Below are positions 1-9,125 of a DNA stretch of 64,000 nt, piece by piece. A model generated the notes under the pieces. The model worked only from the letters and a program-made list of their open reading frames with translations, did not search any database and was not told the DNA's origin. Within the stretch, counting starts at the first letter, position 1; every line of letters begins with the position of its first letter. A program made the translations under genes and the position numbers. The stretch comes from Nitrospirillum iridis (GTDB taxonomy: Bacteria; Pseudomonadota; Alphaproteobacteria; Azospirillales; Azospirillaceae): contig NZ_JACIIZ010000010.1 in assembly GCF_014205765.1 (NCBI RefSeq), positions 186,001 to 250,000 of the forward strand, written 5' to 3'.

Positions 1-500
1 AGGCGCGCGATCTGGCCGGCGGTTCCGCCCACGGGCCCGGCGGCGGCGTTGACGCTGAAGACATCGCCAGCCCGCACCCGGGCCAGCTGGGTCACGCCGG
101 CCCAGGCCGTCAGCCCCGGCATGCCCAGGACACCCAGATGCGTCGACGGCCTGGCGACCGTCACCAGCCGGCGCGCGCCGGCGGCGGGCAACAGGCCGAA
201 ATCGGCCCAGCCGACTTCGCCCGCCACCAGGTCGCCGGCCTTGAAATCGGGATGGATGGAACGCAGCACTTCCGCCACGCACTCACCCGGCAAGGACTCC
301 CCAGGCAGCGGTGCCGGCAGACCCATGTGGCGACCGCGCAGGCGCGACCCGATATAGGGATCAAATGACAGGTAAAGCACCCGCACCAGTAGTTCTTGCC
401 CCGGCCGGGGATCGGGAAGCGGCCGCTCCCTGATCTCGAAATCGGTGGCGACCGGCAGATCGCCCACCGGCTTGCGTAACACCACCTCATGAATCCGCAT
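1..500 (-). CDS. NADP-dependent oxidoreductase, MDR/curcumin-reductase-like (partial)
   Basis: The protein begins MRIHEVVLRKPVGDLP and continues with the N-terminal GroES-like domain of medium-chain dehydrogenases of the YncB/CurA type, including a DPYIGSRLRG segment and a later AWAGVTQLARV segment. It runs off the left edge before the nucleotide-binding domain is complete. No zinc-binding cysteine cluster is seen, which fits the zinc-independent enone-reductase branch. The start is the ATG inside the 3' end of the upstream gene, a 14-base overlap, so it is probably translationally coupled to the tandem hydrolase. The substrate is probably an alpha,beta-unsaturated carbonyl compound; this is inferred from the family only. 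Confidence 0.8.
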   Translation of the reverse strand, partial: MRIHEVVLRKPVGDLPVATDFEIRERPLPDPRPGQELLVRVLYLSFDPYIGSRLRGRHMGLPAPLPGESLPGECVAEVLRSIHPDFKAGDLVAGEVGWADFGLLPAAGARRLVTVARPSTHLGVLGMPGLTAWAGVTQLARVRAGDVFSVNAAAGPVGGTAGQIAR

Positions 501-2202
501 CACTGGCCCTTTCAAGAAAGTCTAGGTAAAGGCGGGCCCTTTCCTCCGGCGTCGCCGGCCGTTGGCGAACGATGGCGTGGGAAAGGTCGGCCGCCGCACG
601 GTGGGACCAGCCCTGGCGGGGATCCCCTGAATCGGCGCACAGCAGCACCGGATGACCAAGGCCGGGAAGTAAAGGGCGAACGTCGCGGCTGACCGCTGCA
701 TGGACGGCGTCGCCATAGCGGGCCGGCTGCGCCATCACATCCAGCAACAAGGCGCGCAGCCGGCCGGCCGCCAGATCCGGGGTGCGGTGCCGGATGGACG
801 CCGCGCCGGACCCATACCAGGGGAACTGCGCCTCACGATCGCGCAGCAGATGCCAGGCCTCATGCCAATGGGCGCCCCCGCCGCTGAGGACCAGCGGTGG
901 GCAATAGCGTCGCGCCATGTCATCCCGCCCGGCGTCGTCGGCCAGGACGGCACCATCCAGGATGGCCGCCCCCACCCGCCCCGGATGGGCCGCCATCAGG
1001 GCCAGGGCGATGGGTGTCGCCATGCCCTCCGCCGCGATGTCGACCATGCCGATGGCCAAAACATCCAGGAGGCCGGCCAAGGCGTCGACGTAAGCCGCCA
1101 GGCCCGGATCCGGCAGGGGATCGGATTGGCCACATCCGGGCAGATCGGGGGCAAGGACCAGACGCCCCCTTCCCAACGCGGACAGCAGGGGGCCGTCGGC
1201 CGCCGCCCCGCCGGGCGGATCGTGCAACCACAGAAGCGGGCGCCGGTCCCGCGCCCGGCCAAAGCGGTGCAGGCGGATTTGCCCATGGGGCAGGCCGGCA
1301 TGGAAGCGCGATGGGCCCGGCCCCTCCGCCCCCGCCGGTTCCCGATATGGTTCGGTGCCGGCGGCCGCGGCCAGATGGCGGCCGATCGCCGCAAGCCACA
1401 CCGTCCTGTCGGCCGGCAGGCGGTCGATCCGGCGATGGGGCGGAAGACGGTCGAGATGGGAGAAAAGGACATCATCCGCCCGGGCGGTGTAGACCACCGG
1501 CGCCACGGCCCGCGCGACGTTGTCCAGCGGGTTGTGCCGCATGGCCGCGCGATAGGCGTCGGCGTAATGGGGCCCAGCCATGAAGTAATCCAGGCAGTAG
1601 GCCTGGATGTCCTCGAGCGGGGGCAGGTCGATGGGCATGCGGCCGGCCTGGTCGGCCGTGAACCAGGGGAACCACCGCAGTGTGTCCTTGACCCGGGTCC
1701 ATTCCCGCCCTAGCCAGGCACCCTCCGCATCAAGTTCAAAAGGCCGCATGTACCGTTCGATGAAACCCTCATTGGGGAAACCCTCATTGGGGAAACCCCC
1801 AGCGGGATCGCCGGCGGGAATGGACAGACCGTCCAGCACCGCCACCCCCACGCGGGCCGGCCACCGGACGGCGAAATCAAGCAGGATCTTTGATCCGGTA
1901 TGACAGGCGTAGAAGGCGGCGCGCCCGATCCCCAGCGCCGACAGCGTCAGTTCCAGCGCCTCGGCGAAGTCCGCGATGACCGGCGCGCGGCCCAAATCGA
2001 GGGGCGTGGAGGCACCATAGCCCGGCGTGTCCAGCGCGAACACGGTGAAGCGGTCGCCCAGGGCCCGCAACAGCGGCAGGTGCAACAGCGAGGATCGGGG
2101 GGAATCATGCAGCAGGACGACCGCCGGCCCAGCGCCCGCGCGGCGATAGTGCACCTCGCCCATCCGCGTCCGGACATAGCCTCTCGCAATCCGCACACCC
2201 AT
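487..2202 (-). CDS. tandem alpha/beta-hydrolase-fold protein
   Basis: This 571-residue protein has two alpha/beta-hydrolase-like halves. The first starts MGVRIARGYV and carries VVLLHDSPRSSLLH (HG-like oxyanion turn) and LDTPGYG; the second carries LLWLHDPPGG and LAPDLPGCGQSD. The nucleophile-elbow positions read ACHTG in the first half and AAEGMA in the second, so neither shows the usual G-x-S-x-G serine. The start was set at an ATG preceded by GGAAGGGGG; the frame stays open upstream but there it would overlap the divergent TonB receptor gene. A five-residue unit (FPNEG) is directly repeated near residue 140. It lies divergent to the receptor and overlaps the oxidoreductase downstream. It may be a hydrolase of unusual chemistry or a non-catalytic relative. 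Confidence 0.8.
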   Translation of the reverse strand: MGVRIARGYVRTRMGEVHYRRAGAGPAVVLLHDSPRSSLLHLPLLRALGDRFTVFALDTPGYGASTPLDLGRAPVIADFAEALELTLSALGIGRAAFYACHTGSKILLDFAVRWPARVGVAVLDGLSIPAGDPAGGFPNEGFPNEGFIERYMRPFELDAEGAWLGREWTRVKDTLRWFPWFTADQAGRMPIDLPPLEDIQAYCLDYFMAGPHYADAYRAAMRHNPLDNVARAVAPVVYTARADDVLFSHLDRLPPHRRIDRLPADRTVWLAAIGRHLAAAAGTEPYREPAGAEGPGPSRFHAGLPHGQIRLHRFGRARDRRPLLWLHDPPGGAAADGPLLSALGRGRLVLAPDLPGCGQSDPLPDPGLAAYVDALAGLLDVLAIGMVDIAAEGMATPIALALMAAHPGRVGAAILDGAVLADDAGRDDMARRYCPPLVLSGGGAHWHEAWHLLRDREAQFPWYGSGAASIRHRTPDLAAGRLRALLLDVMAQPARYGDAVHAAVSRDVRPLLPGLGHPVLLCADSGDPRQGWSHRAAADLSHAIVRQRPATPEERARLYLDFLERASDADS

Positions 2203-2227
2203 GCCGCCCCCTTCCCGATGCGTCGCG

Positions 2228-2240
2228 ACATATGATATGT
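2228..2240. promoter_or_regulatory. palindrome in divergent promoter
   Basis: ACATATGATATGT is an inverted repeat with a one-base centre, 26 bases upstream of the hydrolase start in the AT-rich part of the divergent intergenic region shared with the TonB receptor gene. Its position suits an operator for both genes. The regulator is not identified; the IclR protein of this cluster is one possibility. Confidence 0.4.
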
Positions 2241-2392
2241 AGATATACCAATAAATCAATTGGCCGTTTTCGTCGCGGCGCCAGGGCGAAGATGGCAAGT
2301 GGCCAACCTGCGGATAATTACAGGGACGATCATTTCCGTGGCGGAAAGATGGTGCTGCTCTATGGCGAGCCAATAAAATCAGGAGGCAGGGC

Positions 2393-4534
2393 ATGAATTC
2401 GGGTTTCAAACACCAGTCGTCCACGCTGGTGCTTTTCGCCATGCTGGCCATGCACGGGCCGGCTTTGGCCGCCGACACGGCAGCCAATGAGGACCAGCTG
2501 GAGGACATCACCATCACCGCCCAACGGGTGGGGCAGCGCTTGCAGGACGTGCCGGTGGCCGTCACCGCGCTGACCGGCGCGTCGCTGGATCGGATGGCCA
2601 TCACCACCGCCAATGATCTGGGCCGCATCGCGCCCAACGTCAACTTCACCAGCGGCAGCGGCGGTTCCACCCAGCTACGCCCTTATATCCGAGGGGGCGG
2701 CGTCAGCGATGGCGGCAACGTCACCTCGGAATCAGCCGTAGGCATCTATGTGGACGACGTGTACCGCGCCCGCCTGTCGGCGGCGGTCATGGATTTCCTG
2801 GATCTGGACCGGGTGGAGGTGCTGCGCGGGCCGCAGGGCGTCCTCTACGGGCGCAATTCCTCCGCCGGGGCGGTCAAGCTGGTGACACGGGCGCCGGAGC
2901 CGGACCTTGCCGGTTTCGTCGAAGGTGGCTACGGCACCTGGAACGAACGGCGGCTGAAGGGCTATGTCACCGACGCCATCAGCGAAAGCGGTGATTGGAC
3001 GGCATCCCTGAATGGCATGGCGCGGGGCCGCGACGGCGGCCGCCAGTACGACGCGACCTTGAAAAAGGACGTAGGCGCGGAGGAGTTCCAAGGCCTGCAG
3101 GCCGACGTGGCCTATAAGGGCGACAGCCCCGTGCACGGCCGGTTCAGCGCTTTCTACACCAACCTTGATTCCGATGGGCAGTACGCCATCTCCACCAACC
3201 CTTACGCCAATGGCGTGGAAAGCCAGATCAGCACGCTGTCCGGTTCCTACAACACCACCCTGACGCCCTACCCGTCCTACACCCACACCCGGCAGTACGG
3301 CACGACGGTCAACGTCGGCGCGGACTATGACGGCGGCACGGTCACCTCCATCACCGGCTACTCGCACCTGGTCAACAATTGGGCGCAAGATTTCTCTGGC
3401 GGCGTGCCCGCGTCGGCCCTGGGCATGACGGGCGGCGGTTACCTCGCCCTCTACATCCGTGACAGCAAGTCCAACCAGCATCAGATCAGCCAGGAATTGC
3501 AGGCGGCTGGCAAAGCCTTCGGCGGCTTCCTCGACTATGTCGGCGGCATCTACTACTTCACGGAATCCACCAGCCAGGATATCCAGCAATCCATCTTCCT
3601 GGCGCCATCCAGCCAGGGATACGCCGTCGACACCGACAGTTACGCCGCCTTCGGCCAGGTCACCGCCAACCTGACCGATAGGCTGGCCGTGATCGCCGGC
3701 GGCCGCTACACCATGGATCAGAAGCATCTCTCCGCGTATTACAACGCCGCCGCCATCCAGCGGGACGACACCTTCGTCCGTTTCACCCCCAAGACGGGAC
3801 TGACCTACAAGATCACCGCCGACACGCTGGCGTATTTCACCTATAGCGAGGGCTTCAAGGCCGGCGGCTACAACGGACTGGCCGGCAGCGTCGCCCAGAT
3901 CAACGCCCCCTTCCGCCCGGAGGTGACCGAGGCCAAGGAGGCGGGCCTGAAGATGGAACTGTTCGACAACCGGGTTAAGGCGAACCTGGCGCTGTTCCAA
4001 AACGACGTGCACGACATCCAGCAGCTGTTCAACCTGGCCGACGGCACCTTCCTGGTAGACAACTTCGACGCCCGCATCCGCGGCCTGGAGGCGGAGCTGT
4101 CGTGGCGCGTGGCGGCCGGCCTGACGCTGTGGGGCAACGCCTCGTTCAACGATGGCACGTACACGCGGGGCGGCGGGGCCGCCACCGTCAACGTGCAGGG
4201 CAAGAAGGTGGTGAACCTGCCCGACACCCAGTTCAACATCGGCGCGGACTACACGGTCAGCCTCAATCGGGGCGCCGTCAGCGTCGGGGCCGATGCCCTG
4301 TTCCGCAGCGACGTCTATTCCACCATCGACAATGGCGCCATCGGCCATGTGCCGGGGCAAAGTTTCCTGAACGCCTATGTCAGTTATGAAACAGGGGCGT
4401 GGACCTATCGCCTGACCGGCAAGAACCTGCTCAATCAAAGCGGCTATGTCACCGGGTTCGGCTTCTCCGTCATCCAGCCGCGCTTCAACCTGGATCCCCG
4501 GACGGTGCTGGGCACGATCCGCTACACCTTCTGA
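2393..4534 (+). CDS. TonB-dependent outer-membrane receptor
   Basis: The 713-residue protein has a signal peptide ending near LAMHGPALA, a TonB-box-like EDITITAQR, a plug domain with LQDVPVAVTALTG, RGGGVSDGG and VEVLRGPQGVLYGRNSSAG, and a beta-barrel ending in an aromatic residue (TIRYTF). It imports a substrate across the outer membrane using TonB energy. Length and plug sequence match the sphingomonad-type receptors that take up small organic compounds rather than iron-siderophore receptors, but the ligand cannot be read. The start has AGGAGG seven bases upstream. It is divergent from the tandem hydrolase and faces the aldehyde dehydrogenase operon, which suggests it feeds that catabolic cluster. 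Confidence 0.93.
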   Translation: MNSGFKHQSSTLVLFAMLAMHGPALAADTAANEDQLEDITITAQRVGQRLQDVPVAVTALTGASLDRMAITTANDLGRIAPNVNFTSGSGGSTQLRPYIRGGGVSDGGNVTSESAVGIYVDDVYRARLSAAVMDFLDLDRVEVLRGPQGVLYGRNSSAGAVKLVTRAPEPDLAGFVEGGYGTWNERRLKGYVTDAISESGDWTASLNGMARGRDGGRQYDATLKKDVGAEEFQGLQADVAYKGDSPVHGRFSAFYTNLDSDGQYAISTNPYANGVESQISTLSGSYNTTLTPYPSYTHTRQYGTTVNVGADYDGGTVTSITGYSHLVNNWAQDFSGGVPASALGMTGGGYLALYIRDSKSNQHQISQELQAAGKAFGGFLDYVGGIYYFTESTSQDIQQSIFLAPSSQGYAVDTDSYAAFGQVTANLTDRLAVIAGGRYTMDQKHLSAYYNAAAIQRDDTFVRFTPKTGLTYKITADTLAYFTYSEGFKAGGYNGLAGSVAQINAPFRPEVTEAKEAGLKMELFDNRVKANLALFQNDVHDIQQLFNLADGTFLVDNFDARIRGLEAELSWRVAAGLTLWGNASFNDGTYTRGGGAATVNVQGKKVVNLPDTQFNIGADYTVSLNRGAVSVGADALFRSDVYSTIDNGAIGHVPGQSFLNAYVSYETGAWTYRLTGKNLLNQSGYVTGFGFSVIQPRFNLDPRTVLGTIRYTF

Positions 4535-4539
4535 AAAAC

Positions 4540-4580
4540 AAAAGCCCCGGCCGTGGTGATCGCCACGGCCGGGGCCCCAT
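4540..4580 (-). terminator. Rho-independent terminator of the leftward catabolic operon
   Basis: A perfect 13-bp stem (4544-4556 paired with 4563-4575) with a six-base loop is followed, in the leftward direction, by TTTTGTTTTT. It lies 37 bases after the aldehyde dehydrogenase stop. The rightward side has no T tract, so it should mainly stop leftward transcription, although the hairpin may also end the receptor transcript. Confidence 0.85.
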
Positions 4581-4611
4581 GCCTTTGGGGGCGATGTCTT
4601 TCAGGACCGGA

Positions 4612-6123
4612 TCAGACGACGGCGCAAACCGTCTTCCATTCCAGGTAATTGTCCAGCGCCGCCAAGCCACTGTCGCGGCCATAGCCGGAGTGCTTGACGC
4701 CGCCGATGGGCAGGCTGGCGTCATACATGGAATGGGTGTTGATCCAGACGGTGCCGGCCTGCAGGCGGCGGGACAGGCGGTGGGCGTGGGACAGCGACTG
4801 GGTCCATACGCTGGCCGCCAGGCCATAGACGCTGTCGTTGGCGGCCGCCACCACGGCGTCCAGGTCGGTGTAGCGCTGGACCACCAGCACGGGGCCGAAG
4901 ACCTCCTCGCGCACGATCTCCATGGCGGGATCGACCTTGGCGATGACCGTGGGCTCGACGAAGGTGCCGGCCGGCCCCAGGCGCTGGCCCCCGGACAGCA
5001 CCGCCGCCCCGGCGGCACGGGCGCCGTCGATCAAGCCCGCCACCCGTTCGGCCTGTCGGGCCGACACCAGGGGACCCATCTGGGTTTCGGGATTGAGGCC
5101 GTGACCCAGGCGCAAGGCCTGGGCCTGGGCCACCAGCCCTTCCAGCACCCGGTCATAGATGTCGGCATGGACATAGGCGCGGGACCCCGCCACGCACACC
5201 TGGCCGCCATTGAAGAAGATGGCGTTCGCCACGCCCGGCAGTGCCAGATCGAGATCGGCGTCCGGCAGGACGATGACCGGGGACTTGCCACCCAGTTCCA
5301 GGGTCACCCGCTTCAGATTGCCCTTCGACGCGTCCAGGATGGCGCGACCGGTGGCGGTGGAACCGGTGAAGGCCACCTTGTCGACGTCCGGGTGGGCGGC
5401 CAGGGCCGCGCCGGCCGTGGCCCCGCGCCCGGTGACGATGTTCAGGACGCCATCCGGCAGCCCGGCCTCCACCATCAATTCCCCCAGCCGCAGGGCGGTC
5501 AGGGAGGTGTCCTCCGCCGGCTTCAGCACCACGGTGCAGCCGGCGGCCAAGGCCGGGGCCAGCTTCATCGCCGTCAGCACCAGGGGGGAGTTCCAGGGCA
5601 CGATGGCGGCCACGACGCCCACCGGCTCACGCAAGGTCCACGCCTGGACCAGCTTGCCCGCCGGCTGGTAGGTCACCGACGGGCTGATGGTCCGGCCCTC
5701 GATGCTCAAGGCCTGCCCGGCGTAGTAGCGGAACTGGGCGACGGCGCCGGGGATTTCGGCCCAGCGTCCGACATACAGGGGCTTGCCCTGGTCCAGGGTC
5801 TCCAACTCCGCCAATTCGTCGATATGGGCCTCCAGCACGTCGGCCACCCGCCACAGGATGGCCGCGCGTTGCGCCGGCACCATGTCGGCCCAGGCGGGGA
5901 AGGCGGCCCGGGCGGCCCGCACCGCGGCGTCGACGTCAACGCCATCGGCGTCGGGAATATGGGCCAGCACCTGGCCGGTGGCCGGGTCGATCGATGGGAT
6001 GGAGCGGCCGCTCGCCGCCTGCACCCAACGCCTGCCGATCAGCATGGCCCCTGCGAACGGGGCGGCCAACACCGCCCGCGCCACCTCGGTCGCCGGCGCC
6101 GGCGCCTGCAGCAACTCCACCAT
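4612..6123 (-). CDS. NAD(P)-dependent aldehyde dehydrogenase
   Basis: A full-length 503-residue aldehyde dehydrogenase superfamily member. It shows VPWNSPLVLTAMKLAPALAAG, the cofactor-binding FTGSTATG, the general-base ELGGKSP and the catalytic cysteine in GGQVCVAGSR. It would oxidise an aldehyde to its acid in the cytoplasm. GGAGG lies five bases before the ATG. It is the last gene of the leftward group with the deacetylase, isomerase and monooxygenase and is followed by a terminator. A plausible substrate is the aldehyde made by the FAD oxidoreductase further upstream; this is inference from neighbourhood. Confidence 0.93.
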   Translation of the reverse strand: MVELLQAPAPATEVARAVLAAPFAGAMLIGRRWVQAASGRSIPSIDPATGQVLAHIPDADGVDVDAAVRAARAAFPAWADMVPAQRAAILWRVADVLEAHIDELAELETLDQGKPLYVGRWAEIPGAVAQFRYYAGQALSIEGRTISPSVTYQPAGKLVQAWTLREPVGVVAAIVPWNSPLVLTAMKLAPALAAGCTVVLKPAEDTSLTALRLGELMVEAGLPDGVLNIVTGRGATAGAALAAHPDVDKVAFTGSTATGRAILDASKGNLKRVTLELGGKSPVIVLPDADLDLALPGVANAIFFNGGQVCVAGSRAYVHADIYDRVLEGLVAQAQALRLGHGLNPETQMGPLVSARQAERVAGLIDGARAAGAAVLSGGQRLGPAGTFVEPTVIAKVDPAMEIVREEVFGPVLVVQRYTDLDAVVAAANDSVYGLAASVWTQSLSHAHRLSRRLQAGTVWINTHSMYDASLPIGGVKHSGYGRDSGLAALDNYLEWKTVCAVV

Positions 6124-6160
6124 TTATGCCTCCTTGTTCTCTTTTGGGCGCCGGGCCCGG

Positions 6161-7069
6161 TCAGCCCGGCATGTGGCCGGCGCTGTTCTCCAGGTACCAG
6201 CGGGCCAACTCCTCACGGGTTGGCCACCAGACGCCATCCAGCCCCTTCGCGAACTCCAGAAACTCGCGCAGGGCGCGGATGCGATAGGCGCGGCCGGAGA
6301 CGTGGGGATGCAGGCCCACATTCATCAGGCGGGCGCTCTTGGCGCCTTCGGCATGCAGCACCGACAATTCCTCGATCAGGACGTCGCGGAACGCGTCCGT
6401 GCTGAGGCCCCGCCGGGTCAGCAAGGTGAAGTCGTTGATCTCATTGGAATAGGGGACGGAAACCAGCGGGCCCGCGGCGGTGTCGAGCCGGTAGGGCTGG
6501 TCGTCGTTCATGATGTCGCAATAAAACAGGAAGCCCTGTTCCGCCAGGATGCTGGCGGTGTTGAGGGTCCCGCGCAGCGACGAGGACAGCCAGCCCAGGG
6601 GCCGCCGCCCGACATGGCGCTCATAGGTCTCGATGGTGCGCAGGATCACGTCCCGCTCCTTCGCCGGATCCTTGGCGAAGTTGGTCAGCAGCTCACCCTG
6701 CTCGTAATTGTGGGCCAGCAACTCCCAGCCGCGTTCCAGGCAGGCGTCGGTCATGGCGCCGCGCCGCTCGAACGTCACGGCGTTGGTGGTGCAGCTGGCC
6801 TTGACGCCCATCTCGTCGAACAGGTCATACAGCCGCCAGATGCCGACCCGCTGTCCGTATTCGCGCCAGGTGAAGTTGGGGAAGTCGGGCGTGTCGCCGG
6901 GCAGCACGTCGGGCAGGATGGCGGGACCGCCGGCATAGTAGGGGCGGTCCGTGTCCTTGGTCAGGTCCCAGGTTTCCAGGTTGAAGGTCAGGATCAGCGC
7001 GACGCGCTTGCCTTCCGGCAGGCGCAAAGGCCCCCGTGCCGTCATCGGCACATAATCATACCGCAGCAT
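6161..7069 (-). CDS. polysaccharide-deacetylase-family hydrolase (NodB fold)
   Basis: The 302-residue protein has a NodB-type core: ALILTFNLETW at strand 1 (where classical members have TFDD), KASCTTNAVTFERR, the NYEQGE region in place of the canonical H-x3-H, and MNVGLHPHVSGRAYRI near the C-terminus. It has no signal peptide, so it is cytoplasmic. Cytoplasmic members of this family, such as PuuE-type allantoinases, hydrolyse small amides instead of chitin or peptidoglycan. It is three bases upstream-coupled to the isomerase-like gene, and both sit with a flavin monooxygenase, which suggests it opens or hydrolyses a ring-cleavage product. The substrate is unknown. Confidence 0.82.
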   Translation of the reverse strand: MLRYDYVPMTARGPLRLPEGKRVALILTFNLETWDLTKDTDRPYYAGGPAILPDVLPGDTPDFPNFTWREYGQRVGIWRLYDLFDEMGVKASCTTNAVTFERRGAMTDACLERGWELLAHNYEQGELLTNFAKDPAKERDVILRTIETYERHVGRRPLGWLSSSLRGTLNTASILAEQGFLFYCDIMNDDQPYRLDTAAGPLVSVPYSNEINDFTLLTRRGLSTDAFRDVLIEELSVLHAEGAKSARLMNVGLHPHVSGRAYRIRALREFLEFAKGLDGVWWPTREELARWYLENSAGHMPG

Positions 7070-7072
7070 GGA

Positions 7073-7831
7073 TCAGAACTCCTCCAGCAGGCGGCCGAAG
7101 CCATACACCTTGTCCTGGATGCCGTTGGCGCGCAGCGCGTGCCAGTAGGTCGCGGTGTTGATGGCGATGACGGGCTTGCCCAGCCACATCTCCGCCGCCG
7201 CCGCCAGGCGCACCATGGACAGGTTGGTGCCGACCTGCAGGATGGCGTCGACGTCGTCGCCGTCCAGCTGATGCAAGGCCTGGCGCAGGGTGGGCGTGTC
7301 CACCTTGGCGATGGAGGTCCAGGACGGGCAGCGCAACGGAATGTCGCGCACGGTCTCATAGCCGTAGTCGGACAGGAAGTTGCGCACCTGGGCGTTGGCC
7401 ACCGGGTAGTAGGGCGACACGAAGGCGACGCGCTTCACCCCGCCATAGGCCGCGATCGCCGCCGCCAGGGATTCCGAACCGGTGGAGAGATCGACCCCGG
7501 CGACTTCGTGGATCTGGTGGCGGAACTTCGCCGCCCCCTCCGCCCCGCCGTAGAAGGTGATGGCCGACATGCCCATGACCAGGTAATGCGGCTTGCAGGT
7601 CATCACCGACTTGACCGCCTCGATGGTGTTGTCGGCGATCTGCTGGGTGCCGGCCAGGAAGGTCTCATCGCTGATGGCCTGGGCGTCCGGCACGACGATG
7701 CGGCTGTAGTGGTTGGTGACACCCGCCGGCCGCATGTCGTCGTAGTCGGGCTGCACGCTGGTGTTGGTGCTGGGGCCCAGCACACCGAAAAGGCGGCGCC
7801 AGCCGCGGCTGTCCTTGGCGTCAGTCTGCAT
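7073..7831 (-). CDS. maleate cis-trans isomerase / Asp-Glu racemase superfamily protein
   Basis: The 252-residue protein matches the maleate isomerase and arylmalonate decarboxylase branch of the Asp/Glu racemase superfamily: FGVLGPSTNTSVQPDY at the N-terminus, YLVMGMSAITFYGG in the middle, VAFVSPYYPVANAQV, and ILQVGTNLSMVRLA near the second active-site region. In typical maleate isomerases both active-site positions are cysteines; here the corresponding places appear to be Ser/Thr and Thr, so the chemistry may differ. AAGGA precedes the start. It is co-transcribed with the NodB-fold hydrolase and the monooxygenase. A role in converting a maleate-like ring-fission product is likely but unproven. 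Confidence 0.8.
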   Translation of the reverse strand: MQTDAKDSRGWRRLFGVLGPSTNTSVQPDYDDMRPAGVTNHYSRIVVPDAQAISDETFLAGTQQIADNTIEAVKSVMTCKPHYLVMGMSAITFYGGAEGAAKFRHQIHEVAGVDLSTGSESLAAAIAAYGGVKRVAFVSPYYPVANAQVRNFLSDYGYETVRDIPLRCPSWTSIAKVDTPTLRQALHQLDGDDVDAILQVGTNLSMVRLAAAAEMWLGKPVIAINTATYWHALRANGIQDKVYGFGRLLEEF

Positions 7832-7872
7832 GGTTTTCAGTCCTTATCAGCGCGTCGCGTCGGGGCGACGGG

Positions 7873-9066
7873 TCAAGCGATGGCTTCGGCGTCGCGCAGG
7901 CTCTGGAACATGGCCTGGCGCAACAGGAACTGACGGCGCAGCGCCGGATCCGCGCGGGTGCGCAACAGCTCCTCGCGGCGGCGGTCCTGGCCGGTGGCCA
8001 GGCCTTGCTTCATCATCTCCATCGTCTGGATGGTCTGCGCCTGGATGAAGCTGCGCGCGGCGCCCCGGCGCTGCCGGTCGAACTGGTCCAGGGACGCCGC
8101 GTCCTCGGTGCCATTGGTGATGCGCACCAGGCGCTGGCACAGGTTGAAGGCGTCATGGATGCCGCTGTTCATGCCGAAGCCGCCCAGCGGGTTGTTCAGG
8201 TGCGCGCTGTCGCCCACCAGCATGACCCGGCCGTCGCGGAACCGCTCGGCCACACGCTGGTGCATGCGGTAGATGGTGCGGTGCTGGGTGGGCACGCCGG
8301 TCTTGCCGATCAGGTGCTTGAACACCCGGTCGCGGTTGGCGTCGGACACCAGCTCGCTGTCCGAGGAGTCCGGGTCGGCCGGCAGCAGGATGCGCCAGAC
8401 GGACGGCACGCGCAGCAGCACCAGCCACTCGGCGGGATCGGCCACGTAGTTCACGTAGGCCAGGTTGGGGAGGTAGTCCTCCAAGGGTTCGGTGGTCGAC
8501 AGGCAGAGGAACTTTTCGGGGTAGGTGAAGCCCTCGAAGCCCACGCCCAGCCACTTGCGCACGGTCGACCCGGCGCCGTCGGCGCCGATCAGCCAGTCGG
8601 CCCGGACCCGCTCGATGCCCAACGAGGTTTCGACCGCCAGATCGACACCGGTCTCATCCTGCGCCACCTGGACCAGCCGATGGCCGAAGCGGACGGTGGC
8701 CTTGGGGTGCTGATCCAGCCGTTCGGCCAACGCGCGCGCCAGATGGTACTGCTCGCACTGCAGGCGGAACGGATAGCGGGTGACGTCGTGCAGTTCGCCG
8801 AGGTCGAAGTCGACGACGTCGCCGGTGCCGCGGTCACGATAATGGTACACCGGCGCCTTCAGGCCCCGTTCCAGCAGGAAGGGGGTGATGCCCAGGGTGT
8901 CGAGCATCTCCAGCGTCGGGGGATGGAAGGTGGAGGCGCGCAAATCCAGGGCGCAATCGGCGCCCGCCTCCAGCACCAGGACGTCGATGCCCTGTTGCGC
9001 CAGGAAATAGGCCGCCACCGTGCCAACCGGGCCGGCGCCGGCGATCACCACCTGCGTTCTGATCAT
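7873..9066 (-). CDS. FAD-dependent aromatic-ring monooxygenase
   Basis: A group A flavoprotein monooxygenase of about 397 residues. It has the dinucleotide-binding VVIAGAGPVG at the N-terminus, the DG motif in WLIGADGAGSTVRKWLG, and the second FAD motif VMLVGDSAHLNNPLGGFGMNSG. This family hydroxylates aromatic or heteroaromatic rings using NAD(P)H and oxygen. The ATG was preferred over a TTG three codons earlier because AAAGG is correctly spaced from it. It sits between the isomerase-like gene and the cytochrome c gene in the same direction. The neighbours suggest it hydroxylates a ring before cleavage. Confidence 0.9.
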   Translation of the reverse strand: MIRTQVVIAGAGPVGTVAAYFLAQQGIDVLVLEAGADCALDLRASTFHPPTLEMLDTLGITPFLLERGLKAPVYHYRDRGTGDVVDFDLGELHDVTRYPFRLQCEQYHLARALAERLDQHPKATVRFGHRLVQVAQDETGVDLAVETSLGIERVRADWLIGADGAGSTVRKWLGVGFEGFTYPEKFLCLSTTEPLEDYLPNLAYVNYVADPAEWLVLLRVPSVWRILLPADPDSSDSELVSDANRDRVFKHLIGKTGVPTQHRTIYRMHQRVAERFRDGRVMLVGDSAHLNNPLGGFGMNSGIHDAFNLCQRLVRITNGTEDAASLDQFDRQRRGAARSFIQAQTIQTMEMMKQGLATGQDRRREELLRTRADPALRRQFLLRQAMFQSLRDAEAIA

Positions 9067-9125
9067 GGGGATCAACCTTTGAAACCGGGCCCGCGGGACG
9101 GCGGGCCTGTGGAAAGGGAAATGCG

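Noticed and set aside
2203-2670. N-terminal extension of the tandem hydrolase
   Set aside because: The frame is open, but it would overlap the receptor start and lacks family similarity; the ATG at 2202 has a ribosome site.
2732-4438. A 568-codon minus-strand frame
   Set aside because: It lies antisense inside the TonB receptor gene and has no recognisable domain.
4399-7933. Two long plus-strand frames (668 and 716 codons)
   Set aside because: They are antisense to the aldehyde dehydrogenase, deacetylase and isomerase genes, which have clear family motifs on the other strand.
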